From: JAICNG01 sp035765135
GTDB lineage: Bacteria; Gemmatimonadota; Gemmatimonadetes; Gemmatimonadales; Gemmatimonadaceae
DNA length: 40,581 nt
Assembly (NCBI GenBank): GCA_035765135.1
Contig: DASTYE010000032.1
Span: 1-40,581, forward strand
Reading direction: 5' to 3'
Translations under genes and position numbers: made by a program
Notes under the pieces: model-generated
The model's input: only the letters and a program-made list of their open reading frames with translations
Told to the model about the DNA's origin: nothing
Database searches by the model: none
Part shown: positions 16,822-25,283 of the stretch, piece after piece
Numbering within the stretch: position 1 is the stretch's first letter
Layout: each line of letters opens with the position of its first letter

Positions 16822-16958
16822 CTCGTTTCGTCCCCGCGCGGAAACACTGCCGCCGGGCACTCGTAATGGTAGCCTCACCATGCGCGCCCGCGTGCGTCGC
16901 GACTTTCGCGACGCACGCGCATATTCGTGGCTGCGCGCGAAACGAGGAGAACGGGAAC

Positions 16959-17837
16959 GTGAAAGCCGCCGTGTGGATGGCGCTGAGAGTGATCGCGCTG
17001 ACGCTGGTGCTGTTCGCCTGCTTCGCCGTCGCGGGCGGGGTCGTCGGCATCGAGGCGGCGACGAACACCGCCGAGCCCGCCGGTCAAGCGGCGTTGACGT
17101 TGCTGGCGGTGTGCTTCCTCGAGGCGGCAGTTATCAGCTACATCATCGTCCGCTCCCGCTGGAGAGGATGGCGGCTGATGGCCGCGATATTCGTCGCGTT
17201 CTACGGCGTGACGACGTTCATGTCGCAGATCGAGTCGGCGGTGTTCATCACCAGTCTCCCGCCGGGAGTGTTGCCGCGCCTCTTCCTCATGGGCGCGTTG
17301 ATCGCCGCCCCGTTTTCGGTGCTCGCGGTCCTCGTCCTGGGGAAACGCAAGGCCGCGCCGGCTGAAGCCGGACCTAACGATCGGCTGGTCATGTCCGGGC
17401 GCGAATGGGCGATGAAGCTCGCCATCATCGCCGTCGTGTACGTCATCCTCTACTTCACCTTCGGATACTTCATCGCGTGGAAGAATCCCGCTGTGCCCGA
17501 ATACTACGGCCAGATCGATGAAGGAACCTTCGGTGCGCACATGGCGGTCGTGCTTCGGACGACGCCGTGGCTGGTGCCGTTCCAGATTCTGCGGGCGCTG
17601 CTCTGGGTCGCGATCGCGCTCCCGGTGATCCGGATGACGAAGGGGGAATGGCAGGAGACCGCGCTGGCAATCGCGCTGCTGTTCTCGGTGGTGATGAACG
17701 CGCAACTGCTGCTCCCGAACCCGTACATGCCCGAGGCGGTGCGCATGGCCCACCTCCTCGAGACGGCGTCATCCAACTTCATCTTCGGGGCAGTTATCGG
17801 GTGGTTTCTTGCGCGACCGGCGCGACGAAATCAATGA
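16959..17837 (+). CDS. Polytopic membrane protein, function unknown
   Basis: Predicted 292-residue inner-membrane protein. The GTG at 16959 is supported by GAGGAGA eight bases upstream; the longer upstream frame is shadow sequence of the cytochrome gene. About seven to eight hydrophobic segments are visible, including VIALTLVLFACFAVAGGVVG, LLAVCFLEAAVISYIIVRS, FLMGALIAAPFSVLAVLVLG, LAIIAVVYVILYFTFGYFIAW and NFIFGAVIGWFL. A loop AVPEYYGQIDEGTFG after the fifth segment looks conserved. I recognise no family. The stop lies inside the left arm of a palindromic element. Confidence 0.7.
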   Translation: MKAAVWMALRVIALTLVLFACFAVAGGVVGIEAATNTAEPAGQAALTLLAVCFLEAAVISYIIVRSRWRGWRLMAAIFVAFYGVTTFMSQIESAVFITSLPPGVLPRLFLMGALIAAPFSVLAVLVLGKRKAAPAEAGPNDRLVMSGREWAMKLAIIAVVYVILYFTFGYFIAWKNPAVPEYYGQIDEGTFGAHMAVVLRTTPWLVPFQILRALLWVAIALPVIRMTKGEWQETALAIALLFSVVMNAQLLLPNPYMPEAVRMAHLLETASSNFIFGAVIGWFLARPARRNQ

Positions 17838-17924
17838 GGAATGAGGACCAAGGAGAAAGGAATTCGATTGGCCATGCTCCTCACCCAATCGAATTCCTCG
17901 GTCCTCGTCGCTCGTTCCTCGTTT
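17834..17924. repeat. Palindromic element, 7-nt period (word TGAGGAA)
   Basis: Left arm 17834-17871 and right arm 17885-17924 are reverse complements around a 13-nt loop, with GGAATTCGATTGG at the top of the stem. TGAGGAA, TGAGGAC, CAAGGAG and AAAGGAA follow at 7-nt spacing, and the other arm mirrors this as GAGGAAC, GAGCGAC, GAGGACC. It sits between convergent genes and could act as a bidirectional terminator. It contains the stop of the left gene. Confidence 0.9.
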
Positions 17925-17930
17925 ACCTGC

Positions 17931-18428
17931 TCACAGCAGAGAGATCGCCACCTCCTCCAGCAAGTCCATGTGCTCCTGCATCCCGCCTTCCATCCCCGAC
18001 TCGATGATCGCGTCGCGCACCTCCTTGCTCGGCGTCTCCACGAGGAGCGCGAGTGACGTGCGGCCATCGGCGTCGGTGAACGTCACGATGTTCAGCGCCG
18101 CGTCGGAATCGGACGCTCCAGGCATCTCGAAGACCTCGGTGTTGACGATCCGCTCGTTAGGGATGATCTCGCGATACTCCCCGTGGAACGCGACCTCGAA
18201 CCCGCCGTTGGTGGTCATCACGTAGCGCCACTTGCCGCCGACTCGCAGATCGATGTCGACGCTCTTCATCGTCCCGCGCTGTCCAGCCCACCAGCGCTTC
18301 ACCAACTCAGGCGTCGTCCACGCCCTGTAGACCAGGTGTCTGGGGGCCGCGAAATCCCGGGTGATCAGGATCTGTGTGTCCGTCGGCAGCGTCACGACCG
18401 CCGTGTGCCTACTCGCCATCGTCGCCAT
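17931..18428 (-). CDS. SRPBCC/AHSA1-domain protein
   Basis: Predicted 165-residue helix-grip protein with a hydrophobic ligand cavity. Family features: an N-terminal strand ILITRDFAAPRHLVYRAWT, TPELVKRWW, then DIDLRVGGKWRYVM and FHGEYREIIPNERIV. The ATG at 18428 overlaps the upstream ArsR gene by 20 bases; an in-frame ATG at 18419 is possible. Pairs of ArsR regulator and AHSA1 protein are very common in bacteria; the ligand and role are usually unknown. The C-terminus (EEVAISLL) ends close to the palindromic element. Confidence 0.9.
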   Translation of the reverse strand: MATMASRHTAVVTLPTDTQILITRDFAAPRHLVYRAWTTPELVKRWWAGQRGTMKSVDIDLRVGGKWRYVMTTNGGFEVAFHGEYREIIPNERIVNTEVFEMPGASDSDAALNIVTFTDADGRTSLALLVETPSKEVRDAIIESGMEGGMQEHMDLLEEVAISLL

Positions 18429-18765
18429 CTCCGTTCTCCTCCATGTTGAGTTCGTCCAGCACGTCGTCGAGTCCGTCGAACCGCTCGTTCCACGACTCCT
18501 CGTAGCTCTTCACCCAGTCGTGAATCGGCTTGAGTGGCAGCCCATTGAGGCGGTACAGCCGCTTGCGCCCGTCCTCGCGAACGTCCACGAGCCCCACCTC
18601 GCGCAGCACGCGCAAGTGCTTCGAGACCTGCGGCTGGGCCAATCCCAGCATCTCGACCAGGTCGTTGACCGGTCGCTCCCCCTCGGCCAGGACATCCAGG
18701 ATCTGGCGCCGCCGGGGCTCCGCGACCGCGTTGAAGGCGTCTGTGGTGGTCGCTGCTCTAGCCAT
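18409..18765 (-). CDS. ArsR-family transcriptional regulator
   Basis: Predicted 118-residue winged-helix repressor. The helix-turn-helix is clear (AEPRRRQILDVLAEG, VNDLVEMLGLAQPQVSKHLR, then VLREVGLVDVREDGRKRLYR). The metal-binding CVC motif of arsenic sensors is absent; this is the subfamily that pairs with SRPBCC proteins. The C-terminal tail is very acidic (MEENGDGDDGE). The gene overlaps the downstream SRPBCC gene, and its promoter is nearly consensus with CATATG words inside the spacer, as expected for autorepression. The -10 box is so close to the ATG that the mRNA is probably leaderless. Confidence 0.92.
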   Translation of the reverse strand: MARAATTTDAFNAVAEPRRRQILDVLAEGERPVNDLVEMLGLAQPQVSKHLRVLREVGLVDVREDGRKRLYRLNGLPLKPIHDWVKSYEESWNERFDGLDDVLDELNMEENGDGDDGE

Positions 18766-18772
18766 GGGGAAG

Positions 18773-18800
18773 AATATATGTCCATATGAGCATATGTCAA
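18773..18800 (-). promoter_or_regulatory. Sigma70-like promoter and candidate ArsR operator
   Basis: On the minus strand TTGACA (18795-18800) is followed after 16 nt by TATATT (18773-18778). Only seven bases (18766-18772) separate the -10 box from the ATG, so transcription should begin at or next to the start codon. The spacer holds two palindromic CATATG words two bases apart (18783-18788 and 18791-18796), a natural site for the dimeric repressor encoded just downstream. Confidence 0.75.
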
Positions 18801-18897
18801 GCGCCCCGTTCTTGACCAACCATGCTTGCGGCCTCGGCGGGCAAAGGGGATGATGTTCGCGTACCTCGGCCGGCCCCCGACCCTCTGCAATCCGGTG

Positions 18898-20322
18898 ATG
18901 CGGTCCGCGATGTCCCCTCGACACTTGGCGCTTCTGATCGTCAGCGCCGGCGCGCTGAGTTGTGCGACGGCGTCGAATCGCATCGCCGAGCCGGACTCGA
19001 CGGCCATCGCGATCCGCGACGTCACGGTCATTCCCATGACGGGAGCGAGCCCCTCGCCCCATCAGACCGTCGTGGTGCGCCGTGGCCGCATCGCTGAGAT
19101 CGGTCCTGCCACCGAGGTACGCCCGCCCAACGGCGCGGGCATCGTCGATGGCGCAGGGAAGTACCTCATCCCCGGTCTCTTCGAGATGCACGCGCACACT
19201 TCCAAGTCGCGCGCCTCCGCCCTCGGCCTCTACGTGGTGCACGGCGTGACGACGCTGCGCGATCAGGGGAGTGAGCACGCCGAGGTGCTGCGCTGGCGTC
19301 GCGAGATCCGTGAGGGAAGCCGTGTCGGACCTCGGATGCTGATCGCGGGACCGTATCTCGAGTCTCTCCAGAACATCGAGCGGATGCGTCGCGATCCGCC
19401 CGGGGAGCGTGTCGAGCCGTTCGAGCGCGCGCGCATCCCCATCGGATCTCCGGCGGACGCCCGTCGCGTCATCGACTCGCTCGCCAGGCTGGAGCTCGAT
19501 CACTTCAAGATCCGCACGGTGCAGGACGTGGAAACCTATCGGGCGTTAGGCAGGGCCGCGGATGCGCACGGCAAGCGACTCGTCGGCCACGTCGTCAGCC
19601 CATCTCCCGCGGATTTTCTCGCGGCGGGGCAGGATGGGATGGAGCACGGCTTCCCGATCTCGATCGACTCGTTGTCGCTCGAGGACCGGATGGCGTTCTG
19701 GCGTCAGCTCGCCGCGAGGGATGTCGGTGTCGTGCCGACGATCGTGACGGTCACCGAGTCGGTGTTTCGCCCGCCGGAGTACTTTCGCACGCTCGTGACC
19801 GACACCACCGCCACCGTGCACCCGCTGAGACCCTACCTCTCGGCGTTCCTGATTCTGGATTGGCGCGAGCAGGTCGAAGAGGTGACACCGGAGCGCCGGG
19901 CGTACTTCGAGCGCTATTGGCCGACCGGGCTCAAGCACCTCCGGGAGATGCGCGCAGCCGGCGTCCGGATGATGGCAGGCTCGGACGTCGCGGTGCTCAA
20001 CGTCTTCCCTGGTGCTTCACTCCACGAGGAACTGCGACTGTTCGTGGACTCACTCGGAATGAGTCCGATGGAGGCGCTGGCGAGCGCGACACGAAGACCG
20101 GCCGAGTGGCTGGGACTGGCGGATTCGGTCGGAACGATTGAACGGGGGAAGGTGGCCGACCTCGTCCTGCTCGATGCGGATCCGCTTGCGGACATCACCA
20201 ATACCCGCCGAATTTCCGCCGTACTGTTGCGCGGGGAGCTGTTTCGCCGAGCCGAGCTCGACGCGCTCCTCGCCAGCGTCCGCGCGATGCCGGACGTACG
20301 CGTGAACGATTGGGTGCGATGA
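18898..20322 (+). CDS. Lipoprotein amidohydrolase (imidazolonepropionase-like)
   Basis: Predicted 474-residue metal-dependent hydrolase. The start gives a lipoprotein-like signal (HLALLIVSAGALSC); an ATG at 18910 is an alternative. Metal-site motifs in order: FEMHAHT (HxH), a Lys after LELDHF, GHVVS, MEHGFPIS and GSDVAVL (Asp). A composite beta domain flanks the barrel (VVVRRGRIAEIGP before and GTIERGKVADLVLLDADPL after), as in dihydroorotase/prolidase-type amidohydrolases. It probably cleaves an amide or similar bond in the periplasm; the substrate is unknown. The stop overlaps the GNAT gene by ATGA. Confidence 0.88.
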   Translation: MRSAMSPRHLALLIVSAGALSCATASNRIAEPDSTAIAIRDVTVIPMTGASPSPHQTVVVRRGRIAEIGPATEVRPPNGAGIVDGAGKYLIPGLFEMHAHTSKSRASALGLYVVHGVTTLRDQGSEHAEVLRWRREIREGSRVGPRMLIAGPYLESLQNIERMRRDPPGERVEPFERARIPIGSPADARRVIDSLARLELDHFKIRTVQDVETYRALGRAADAHGKRLVGHVVSPSPADFLAAGQDGMEHGFPISIDSLSLEDRMAFWRQLAARDVGVVPTIVTVTESVFRPPEYFRTLVTDTTATVHPLRPYLSAFLILDWREQVEEVTPERRAYFERYWPTGLKHLREMRAAGVRMMAGSDVAVLNVFPGASLHEELRLFVDSLGMSPMEALASATRRPAEWLGLADSVGTIERGKVADLVLLDADPLADITNTRRISAVLLRGELFRRAELDALLASVRAMPDVRVNDWVR

Positions 20323-20852
20323 GCACGACCGCGAAAACAGGTGTGATCGAGCGATTGACGCCGCCGGTCGAGGGCGCCGACCTTCGCGCCCTCGCGCATC
20401 TTCTGGTCGATGCGGTCGAGTCCGGCGCGGCCGTGAGCTTCGTCGCACCACTCACCGTCGAGCGCGCCGAGGAGTGGTGGCACAAGACCACCTCGGCAGC
20501 CCACTCGAAGGCGGTCTTTCTCGTCGCTCGTGATGCCGAGGGAATCGTCGGCACCGTGCAGCTGCACCCGGCGTGGGCGCCTAACCAGCCGCATCGCGGA
20601 GAGATCGCGAAGCTCATCGTCCACCGGCGAGCTCGCGGGAACGGACTCGGCACTCTGCTGATGCGAGCGATCGAGGACGAAGCACGCCGCGCCGGCATCA
20701 CGCTCCTTACGCTCGACGCCAAGCGTGGCGCCGCCGCGGAGCATCTGTACCGCCAGATGGGATGGACGGCGGTCGGATCGATCCCCCGCTTCGCCGTGGA
20801 TCCTGATGGAGTGACACCGCACGATGCGGTGATCTTCTACAAGGAGCTCTGA
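20319..20852 (+). CDS. GNAT-family N-acetyltransferase
   Basis: Predicted 177-residue cytoplasmic acetyltransferase. The ATG was chosen because it overlaps the amidohydrolase stop as ATGA. The acetyl-CoA site is RRARGNGLGTLLM (about 107-119) after a strand EIAKLIVH, followed by ITLLTLDAKRGAAAEHLYRQ and a GW strand. The C-terminal end (DAVIFYKEL) matches the last strand of small-molecule acetyltransferases. Coupling to the amidohydrolase suggests, but does not prove, related substrates. Confidence 0.9.
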   Translation: MSTTAKTGVIERLTPPVEGADLRALAHLLVDAVESGAAVSFVAPLTVERAEEWWHKTTSAAHSKAVFLVARDAEGIVGTVQLHPAWAPNQPHRGEIAKLIVHRRARGNGLGTLLMRAIEDEARRAGITLLTLDAKRGAAAEHLYRQMGWTAVGSIPRFAVDPDGVTPHDAVIFYKEL

Positions 20853-20861
20853 TTTCCAGGG

Positions 20862-20911
20862 GAGATGAGAGCGTGGCGGCGGGTCGCCCCGTCGCCACGT
20901 GTGTTCGTCTC
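20862..20911. terminator. Hairpin between convergent genes
   Basis: The arms GAGATGAGAGCGTGGCGGCG and its imperfect reverse complement CGTCGCCACGTGTGTTCGTCTC flank a short loop near 20884-20886. It sits between two convergent stops and probably acts as a bidirectional terminator. No short word period is evident, unlike the other intergenic palindromes. Confidence 0.65.
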
Positions 20912-20929
20912 AATGACCCCGAGCGAGCG

Positions 20930-21310
20930 TTACCCGGCCAAGTGCTCCGACAGCTCGGCCTCCTCCCTCGTGTGATGCACGGTGCCGTCCCGATGCTGTG
21001 GCGGTGCGTACAGGGTGTAGAACTTCAGGGGCTTGTCGCCGGTGTTCTTGATGTTGTGCGGCGCACCGGCCGGGACAATGACGGCGACGTCGCTCTCGAC
21101 CGCGGTCTCGCGGCCATCGATGGTGACCGTGCCCTTCCCTTCCTCGAAGCGGAAGAACTGATCCGTGTTTTCATGGATCTCTTCGCCCAGCTCTTCGTCG
21201 GGCTCGAGCGACATCAGCACCAGCTGAATGTGCGATCCGGTGTAGATCACGCGCCGGAAGTCGCGATTCTCCTCGGTGCGGTCTTCGATGTCGGCGATGA
21301 AGCCTTTCAT
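20930..21310 (-). CDS. Single-domain cupin
   Basis: Predicted 126-residue cytoplasmic cupin. The ATG at 21310 is preceded by GGAGG six bases away. The two cupin motifs are visible: LGEEIHENTDQFFRFEEGKG (metal ligands His and Glu) and PAGAPHNIKN (second His). The middle strand set TVTIDGRETAVESDVAVIV fits the barrel. Related proteins with GFIADIE and DFRRVIYTG are often annotated as mannose-6-phosphate-isomerase-like cupins, but no enzyme activity can be claimed. It is followed on the right by the coiled-coil gene, also on the minus strand. Confidence 0.85.
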   Translation of the reverse strand: MKGFIADIEDRTEENRDFRRVIYTGSHIQLVLMSLEPDEELGEEIHENTDQFFRFEEGKGTVTIDGRETAVESDVAVIVPAGAPHNIKNTGDKPLKFYTLYAPPQHRDGTVHHTREEAELSEHLAG

Positions 21311-21360
21311 GGGATCCTCCATCTCAATCGGATTGGCGACACGACGGACGCGTCGCGCCG

Positions 21361-21696
21361 TTACGCCTGGGTGTCCTGCACCTGGTCACTCACCGGCCGC
21401 TCTCCAGGTGCGTCCAGCGAGGAGAACCGTTCGGCGGCGCGATCGATCTTGCTCTCGAAGTCGTGCACGGCCTTTTCGGCCTCTTTCCGCCGTGCTGCGA
21501 GCCTCGCCAGGGCGCTGCGCCTCAGCTCCGAGAGCTTCCGCTCCACGCGCTCCTTGATGGGCCACAGCCGGGAAATCTCGTCCGTCTCTTTCTCTGCCCG
21601 GGCGGCCTCCGCTTTCGCCCGCAAGGCATCCAGCCGCTCATCGGCTGCGCGGAACTCCGCGTCGAGCTCTTCGGCGACGAGCTCCTGGTACGTCAT
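21361..21696 (-). CDS. Small coiled-coil protein, function unknown
   Basis: Predicted 111-residue charged helical protein. The ATG at 21696 has GGAGG six bases upstream. Residues about 5-95 have strong coiled-coil character with Leu/Ala heptads and dense Glu/Arg (AADERLDALRAKAEAARAEK, then VERKLSELRRSALARLAARR). There is no signal peptide or membrane helix. It lies upstream of the cupin gene with a gap of about 50 nt, so the two may share a transcript. No family is recognised. Confidence 0.7.
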   Translation of the reverse strand: MTYQELVAEELDAEFRAADERLDALRAKAEAARAEKETDEISRLWPIKERVERKLSELRRSALARLAARRKEAEKAVHDFESKIDRAAERFSSLDAPGERPVSDQVQDTQA

Positions 21697-21911
21697 CTCG
21701 AACCTCCGTTCATCGAGCGATGGGCCTTCAGAAGGCACGGCGACAGGCTGACAGAGTCAACGTACGGGGGCGTCTTCGGGGCGGTAATCGCGGTTTCCCG
21801 GACGCCGTGTAGGGGTTGGTTCGACGACCGAGGGGCATCCCAGAGGTTTCCCGAACTCTTCCGCAGCCTCGTGACGCGGGTAATTTTGCCGTCCCCCGCT
21901 CCGGAGGCCCC

Positions 21912-23618
21912 ATGCACCTCAGTCGTCTCGCGGTCGTTCTGGCCCCACTGACCCTCGTTATGCTTGCGTCCTGCACGGATCTGCTTACCGCGCCGCGATC
22001 GGGACCTCGCCTGGAGAACGGCCGGGACGATGCGATGAGCGAGGCGATCGTTGCACCACCCGGATTCGCTGGAATGGTTCGTATTGGCGTCATCCCGGCG
22101 ATCAACGGGACGACGCCGACGACATCGGTCACGATCGGCAGTCCCGGTGCGTTCACCGTCGTGAACAAGGCGACGGGTGCCACCCTGGCGCTTGGGACGG
22201 CAGAAAACCTAACGGCGGTATTGCTCCCCGGTGGACCGTCGAGCACGCGTCTCTGGTGGCAGGTAGCCTGTACCGGCAGCACCGTGACGCGCGACAACTG
22301 GACGGCGCGGGTGACGCTCGCCGGGTTCGAGTGGTACACGGAATTCGTCGCCGGCGCGAACTGCTGGCGACTCAGGATCGGATCGCTCCCTACGAGCGCG
22401 ACGTCGGACCAGAGGACGGCGTTTCGAGCGAGCTTCATTGCCGCCGGCCTCAGCTTCCCTCCGACCGCCCCTGGTGGGCCGTTCACCGTGACCCGTTCCA
22501 GTGGGGTTCCGAGCATCGAGCTCCGGCGCGGCGGGATCGTCCTCGCGACCGCTCCCAACGACATCGTGCTCTCCTCGCCTGATGGCCTCGTTCGCATTGG
22601 CCCGCGAGTCTATCGCGGAGTCGCCGAGGTGCGGATCGCGACCGGCGGCGGGGCAATCGCCGGAATCAACGAGCTGTCGATCGAGCAGTATCTCTGGGGC
22701 GTCGTTCCGCGCGAGCTCGGACCAATCGCGTTTCCCGAGCTCGAGGCGCTGAAGGCCCAGGCCGTTGCCGCGCGCACGTACGCGATCGCCAACTTCAACA
22801 AGCGCCTGGCCGACGGATACAACTTGCTGGCGACGACGGCCGACCAGGTGTACGGCGGCTATCAGGACGAGCACATGCTCTCAACTCGGGCGGTCGATGA
22901 GACGGCGGGCATCATCGCGACCGCCGACGGCGTGCGTCCGATCGAGGCGCTGTACTTCTCGACGAGCGGGGGCTTCACCGCCAACAACGAGGACGTCTTC
23001 AACTCGGCCCCGGTCGCATACCTGCGCGGCATCCCGGATCAGGAGCGCGGCAACTCCCTCGAGCACCACGCCGAGGGAATGCAGAACAACGCCAGCGCCC
23101 GCAGCCTGCGCGCGGCGAGAGAGGGCGACTTCGAGTCGGACTGGAGCCGCTATCATCGATGGACCTTCGAATGGAGCGCGGTCGAGATTCGCGATGTCAT
23201 CTCGTCCTGGGTGGGCAAGGACGTCGGCGCCGTTCGCGAGATCAACGTCGTCGAGCGGAGCGGCTCCGGTCGCGTCAGGTTGATCGAGTACGTGACCGAT
23301 TCGGGGACCTACTCCGACACGAAGGATCGTGTGCGCTCGTCTCTCCGTTACATCGACGCCGCGGGCACGAAGGTGAACCTCCCGAGCACGCTCGTCTACA
23401 TCGAGCCGATACACGACAAGGAGACGAAGGCGCTCATTGGATTCGTTGCATGGGGGGGTGGATTCGGCCACGGCGTCGGGATGTCGCAGACAGGCGCCGT
23501 CGGGATGGCTGAGAAGAAGGCGACGTTCGAGGAGATCCTGAAGCATTACTATCGGGGGATCGAGCTCGTGCGCATGTGCACCGATCCGGCGGGTTGCCCG
23601 TTGCTGCCTTTGACGTGA
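21912..23618 (+). CDS. SpoIID/LytB-domain lipoprotein
   Basis: Predicted 568-residue exported protein. The ATG at 21912 follows CGGAGG and begins a lipoprotein signal (VVLAPLTLVMLASC). The N-terminal 250 residues are beta-rich (GVPSIELRRGG, YRGVAEVR). The SpoIID/LytB domain follows: IEQYLWGVVPRELG, LKAQAVAARTYAIANF, YFSTSGGFT, and near the end GGGFGHGVGMSQTGAVGMAE with YYRGIEL. SpoIID-type proteins cut or help cut peptidoglycan glycan strands denuded of peptides. Here the protein would act in the periplasm. Its stop overlaps the PIG-L gene by GTGA. Confidence 0.9.
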   Translation: MHLSRLAVVLAPLTLVMLASCTDLLTAPRSGPRLENGRDDAMSEAIVAPPGFAGMVRIGVIPAINGTTPTTSVTIGSPGAFTVVNKATGATLALGTAENLTAVLLPGGPSSTRLWWQVACTGSTVTRDNWTARVTLAGFEWYTEFVAGANCWRLRIGSLPTSATSDQRTAFRASFIAAGLSFPPTAPGGPFTVTRSSGVPSIELRRGGIVLATAPNDIVLSSPDGLVRIGPRVYRGVAEVRIATGGGAIAGINELSIEQYLWGVVPRELGPIAFPELEALKAQAVAARTYAIANFNKRLADGYNLLATTADQVYGGYQDEHMLSTRAVDETAGIIATADGVRPIEALYFSTSGGFTANNEDVFNSAPVAYLRGIPDQERGNSLEHHAEGMQNNASARSLRAAREGDFESDWSRYHRWTFEWSAVEIRDVISSWVGKDVGAVREINVVERSGSGRVRLIEYVTDSGTYSDTKDRVRSSLRYIDAAGTKVNLPSTLVYIEPIHDKETKALIGFVAWGGGFGHGVGMSQTGAVGMAEKKATFEEILKHYYRGIELVRMCTDPAGCPLLPLT

Positions 23619-24406
23619 AACGGAAAAGTCTGCGTCTAGCTGCGTGCATCTGCGGCCCGCTGACCGCCGTCGCGGCGACTAGCCAGGCCGTCGCGCAAAA
23701 TCCTGCAGCAGCGCCGAAGACCATCCTCGCGATCGGCGCCCACGCGGGCGACGTGGAGCTCACCGCCGGTGCCGTGCTCCTCAAACAGCGGCAGCTCGGC
23801 GACCGGATTGTCGTCCTCCACCTCAGCCTCGGCGAACGCGGCAACCCGCGACTGGCCGCCGATGTCTACGGCGCACAAAAACGCAGAGAGGCGGAGGCCG
23901 CGGCGCGCGCGCTCGGCGCCGAGGTTCAGTTCGGGCCCTTTCGAGACGGCGAGGTGCCTGACAACGAAGAGGCTCGCCGCTACGTCGCCGATGTCATTCG
24001 CAGGGTGAAACCGTCGCTCATCATCACCCATTGGCGCGAGAGCATCCATCGAGATCACGCCGCGACACACGCCATCGTCGTTGACGCGGTGCTGCTCGCC
24101 GCGATCGATGGCGGCAAAGCCGGTGAGGCGCCGCACCGCGGCACGCGCCTGTGGTACGCGGAAAACTGGGAGGACAGCGAAGAATTCGAGCCGTATCTCT
24201 ACGTCGACGTCAGCGACCAGATGGCGACGTGGCGCGACGTCGTGCAGAGCTACGAGTTCGTGCGCGGCGGGATCTCGTCGTTCGCGTATCTGGAGTACTA
24301 CGCGTCGCTGGCGACGGTGCGCGGCGCGGAGGCGCGACGCAAGCAGGCCATCGCGTTCGACATCGACCCGCTCGGGAAGAAGCGGGTTCTCGACTCGGTG
24401 CCCTGA
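23615..24406 (+). CDS. Exported PIG-L/LmbE-family deacetylase-like protein
   Basis: Predicted 263-residue protein of the family that removes N-acetyl groups from sugars. The GTG start overlaps the SpoIID stop as GTGA and leads into a signal peptide (AACICGPLTAVAATSQAVAQ). The metal motif, usually AHPDDE, reads AHAGDVE (42-48): His43 and Asp46 are kept, but the first Asp (general base) is Gly. The second motif HRDHAATH is intact. Coupling to a SpoIID-type wall protein suggests a role on peptidoglycan or another envelope glycan. This is inference. Confidence 0.85.
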   Translation: MKRKSLRLAACICGPLTAVAATSQAVAQNPAAAPKTILAIGAHAGDVELTAGAVLLKQRQLGDRIVVLHLSLGERGNPRLAADVYGAQKRREAEAAARALGAEVQFGPFRDGEVPDNEEARRYVADVIRRVKPSLIITHWRESIHRDHAATHAIVVDAVLLAAIDGGKAGEAPHRGTRLWYAENWEDSEEFEPYLYVDVSDQMATWRDVVQSYEFVRGGISSFAYLEYYASLATVRGAEARRKQAIAFDIDPLGKKRVLDSVP

Positions 24407-24410
24407 GGTC

Positions 24411-25169
24411 CTACTGGTTGTGCGGCACGGTCACCGTCCCACTCGCCGGGGTCGAGGCGTTCCCCGCCCCATCAGTCGCCACGGCATTGATCGAGTAGAC
24501 GCGACCGTCTCCCAAGCCGCTCCGCTCGGCGCGTACCGACACATCGAACATCGACGCGCCCGTCTGCGCGACGGTCCAGTCCGGCTCGGTGTTGCCATCG
24601 CCGAGGCCGTTCACCGGCTCGTCGCTCGTCACCGTAATCGCGATCGCGGGTGCGGGGTCGCAGACGTCGCTGGCCGTGACTCGCGAGACGACATGCATCT
24701 TGTGATTGGGCGGCCACAGGCTCGTGCGGGCCATCGAGATGACGACACTCGGAGCGGAGGTGTCCCGGACCGTCACGACAACGACATCGTCGTTCGTGCC
24801 GCCGTTGTTGTCGGTCGTACGCAGGATGATCGTGTGCGTCCCGAGGGGCAGCGTGAGCGTGGGCGCCGGGCCGGTCGCGATGAGCTGTCCGTTTTCGAAC
24901 CATTCGTACAGCGTGATCTGCCCGTCGCTATCGGAGGATCCGGTGCTCGTCAGCGAGATCGAGCTTCCGCTGAACGATCCGCACTCGGCGGTTTGATCGG
25001 GCCCAGCGACCGCGACCGGAGCAACATTCGGAGGCGTGGCCTGCGGACCTTGCGGGCTGGTTGGTCCCTGCTGCGGGGTGGTTGCCTCGGTGGTGAGGTC
25101 GTCCCCGCACCCGGCAAAGGTCATCGTTACAACTAGCAGGGGGACGAAACCGCTGAAGCGGGACCGCAT
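24411..25169 (-). CDS. Lipoprotein with PKD/Ig-like domains
   Basis: Predicted 252-residue surface or periplasmic lipoprotein with lipobox FAGC. After a Pro/Gln/Thr linker comes a PKD-like domain (PVAVAGPDQTAECGS, GSSDSDGQITLYEWFENG, LPLGTHTIILRTTDNNG). A second beta-domain carries SLWPPNHKMHVVSRVTASD, a motif seen in extracellular bacterial Ig-like proteins, and ends INAVATDGAGNASTPASGTV. It probably mediates binding or structural roles outside the cell. It converges on the PIG-L gene with four bases between stops. Confidence 0.85.
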   Translation of the reverse strand: MRSRFSGFVPLLVVTMTFAGCGDDLTTEATTPQQGPTSPQGPQATPPNVAPVAVAGPDQTAECGSFSGSSISLTSTGSSDSDGQITLYEWFENGQLIATGPAPTLTLPLGTHTIILRTTDNNGGTNDDVVVVTVRDTSAPSVVISMARTSLWPPNHKMHVVSRVTASDVCDPAPAIAITVTSDEPVNGLGDGNTEPDWTVAQTGASMFDVSVRAERSGLGDGRVYSINAVATDGAGNASTPASGTVTVPHNQ

Positions 25170-25283
25170 CTTCGACTCCTCGAGCTAACGGCAACTGGTG
25201 GCACGGGACGGGGGCTGCAATCGTTGAAGGCAAAACCCGTGCTGTCGCGCCCGAGAGTGTCCGCCAACGCCAACCTAACGTCC

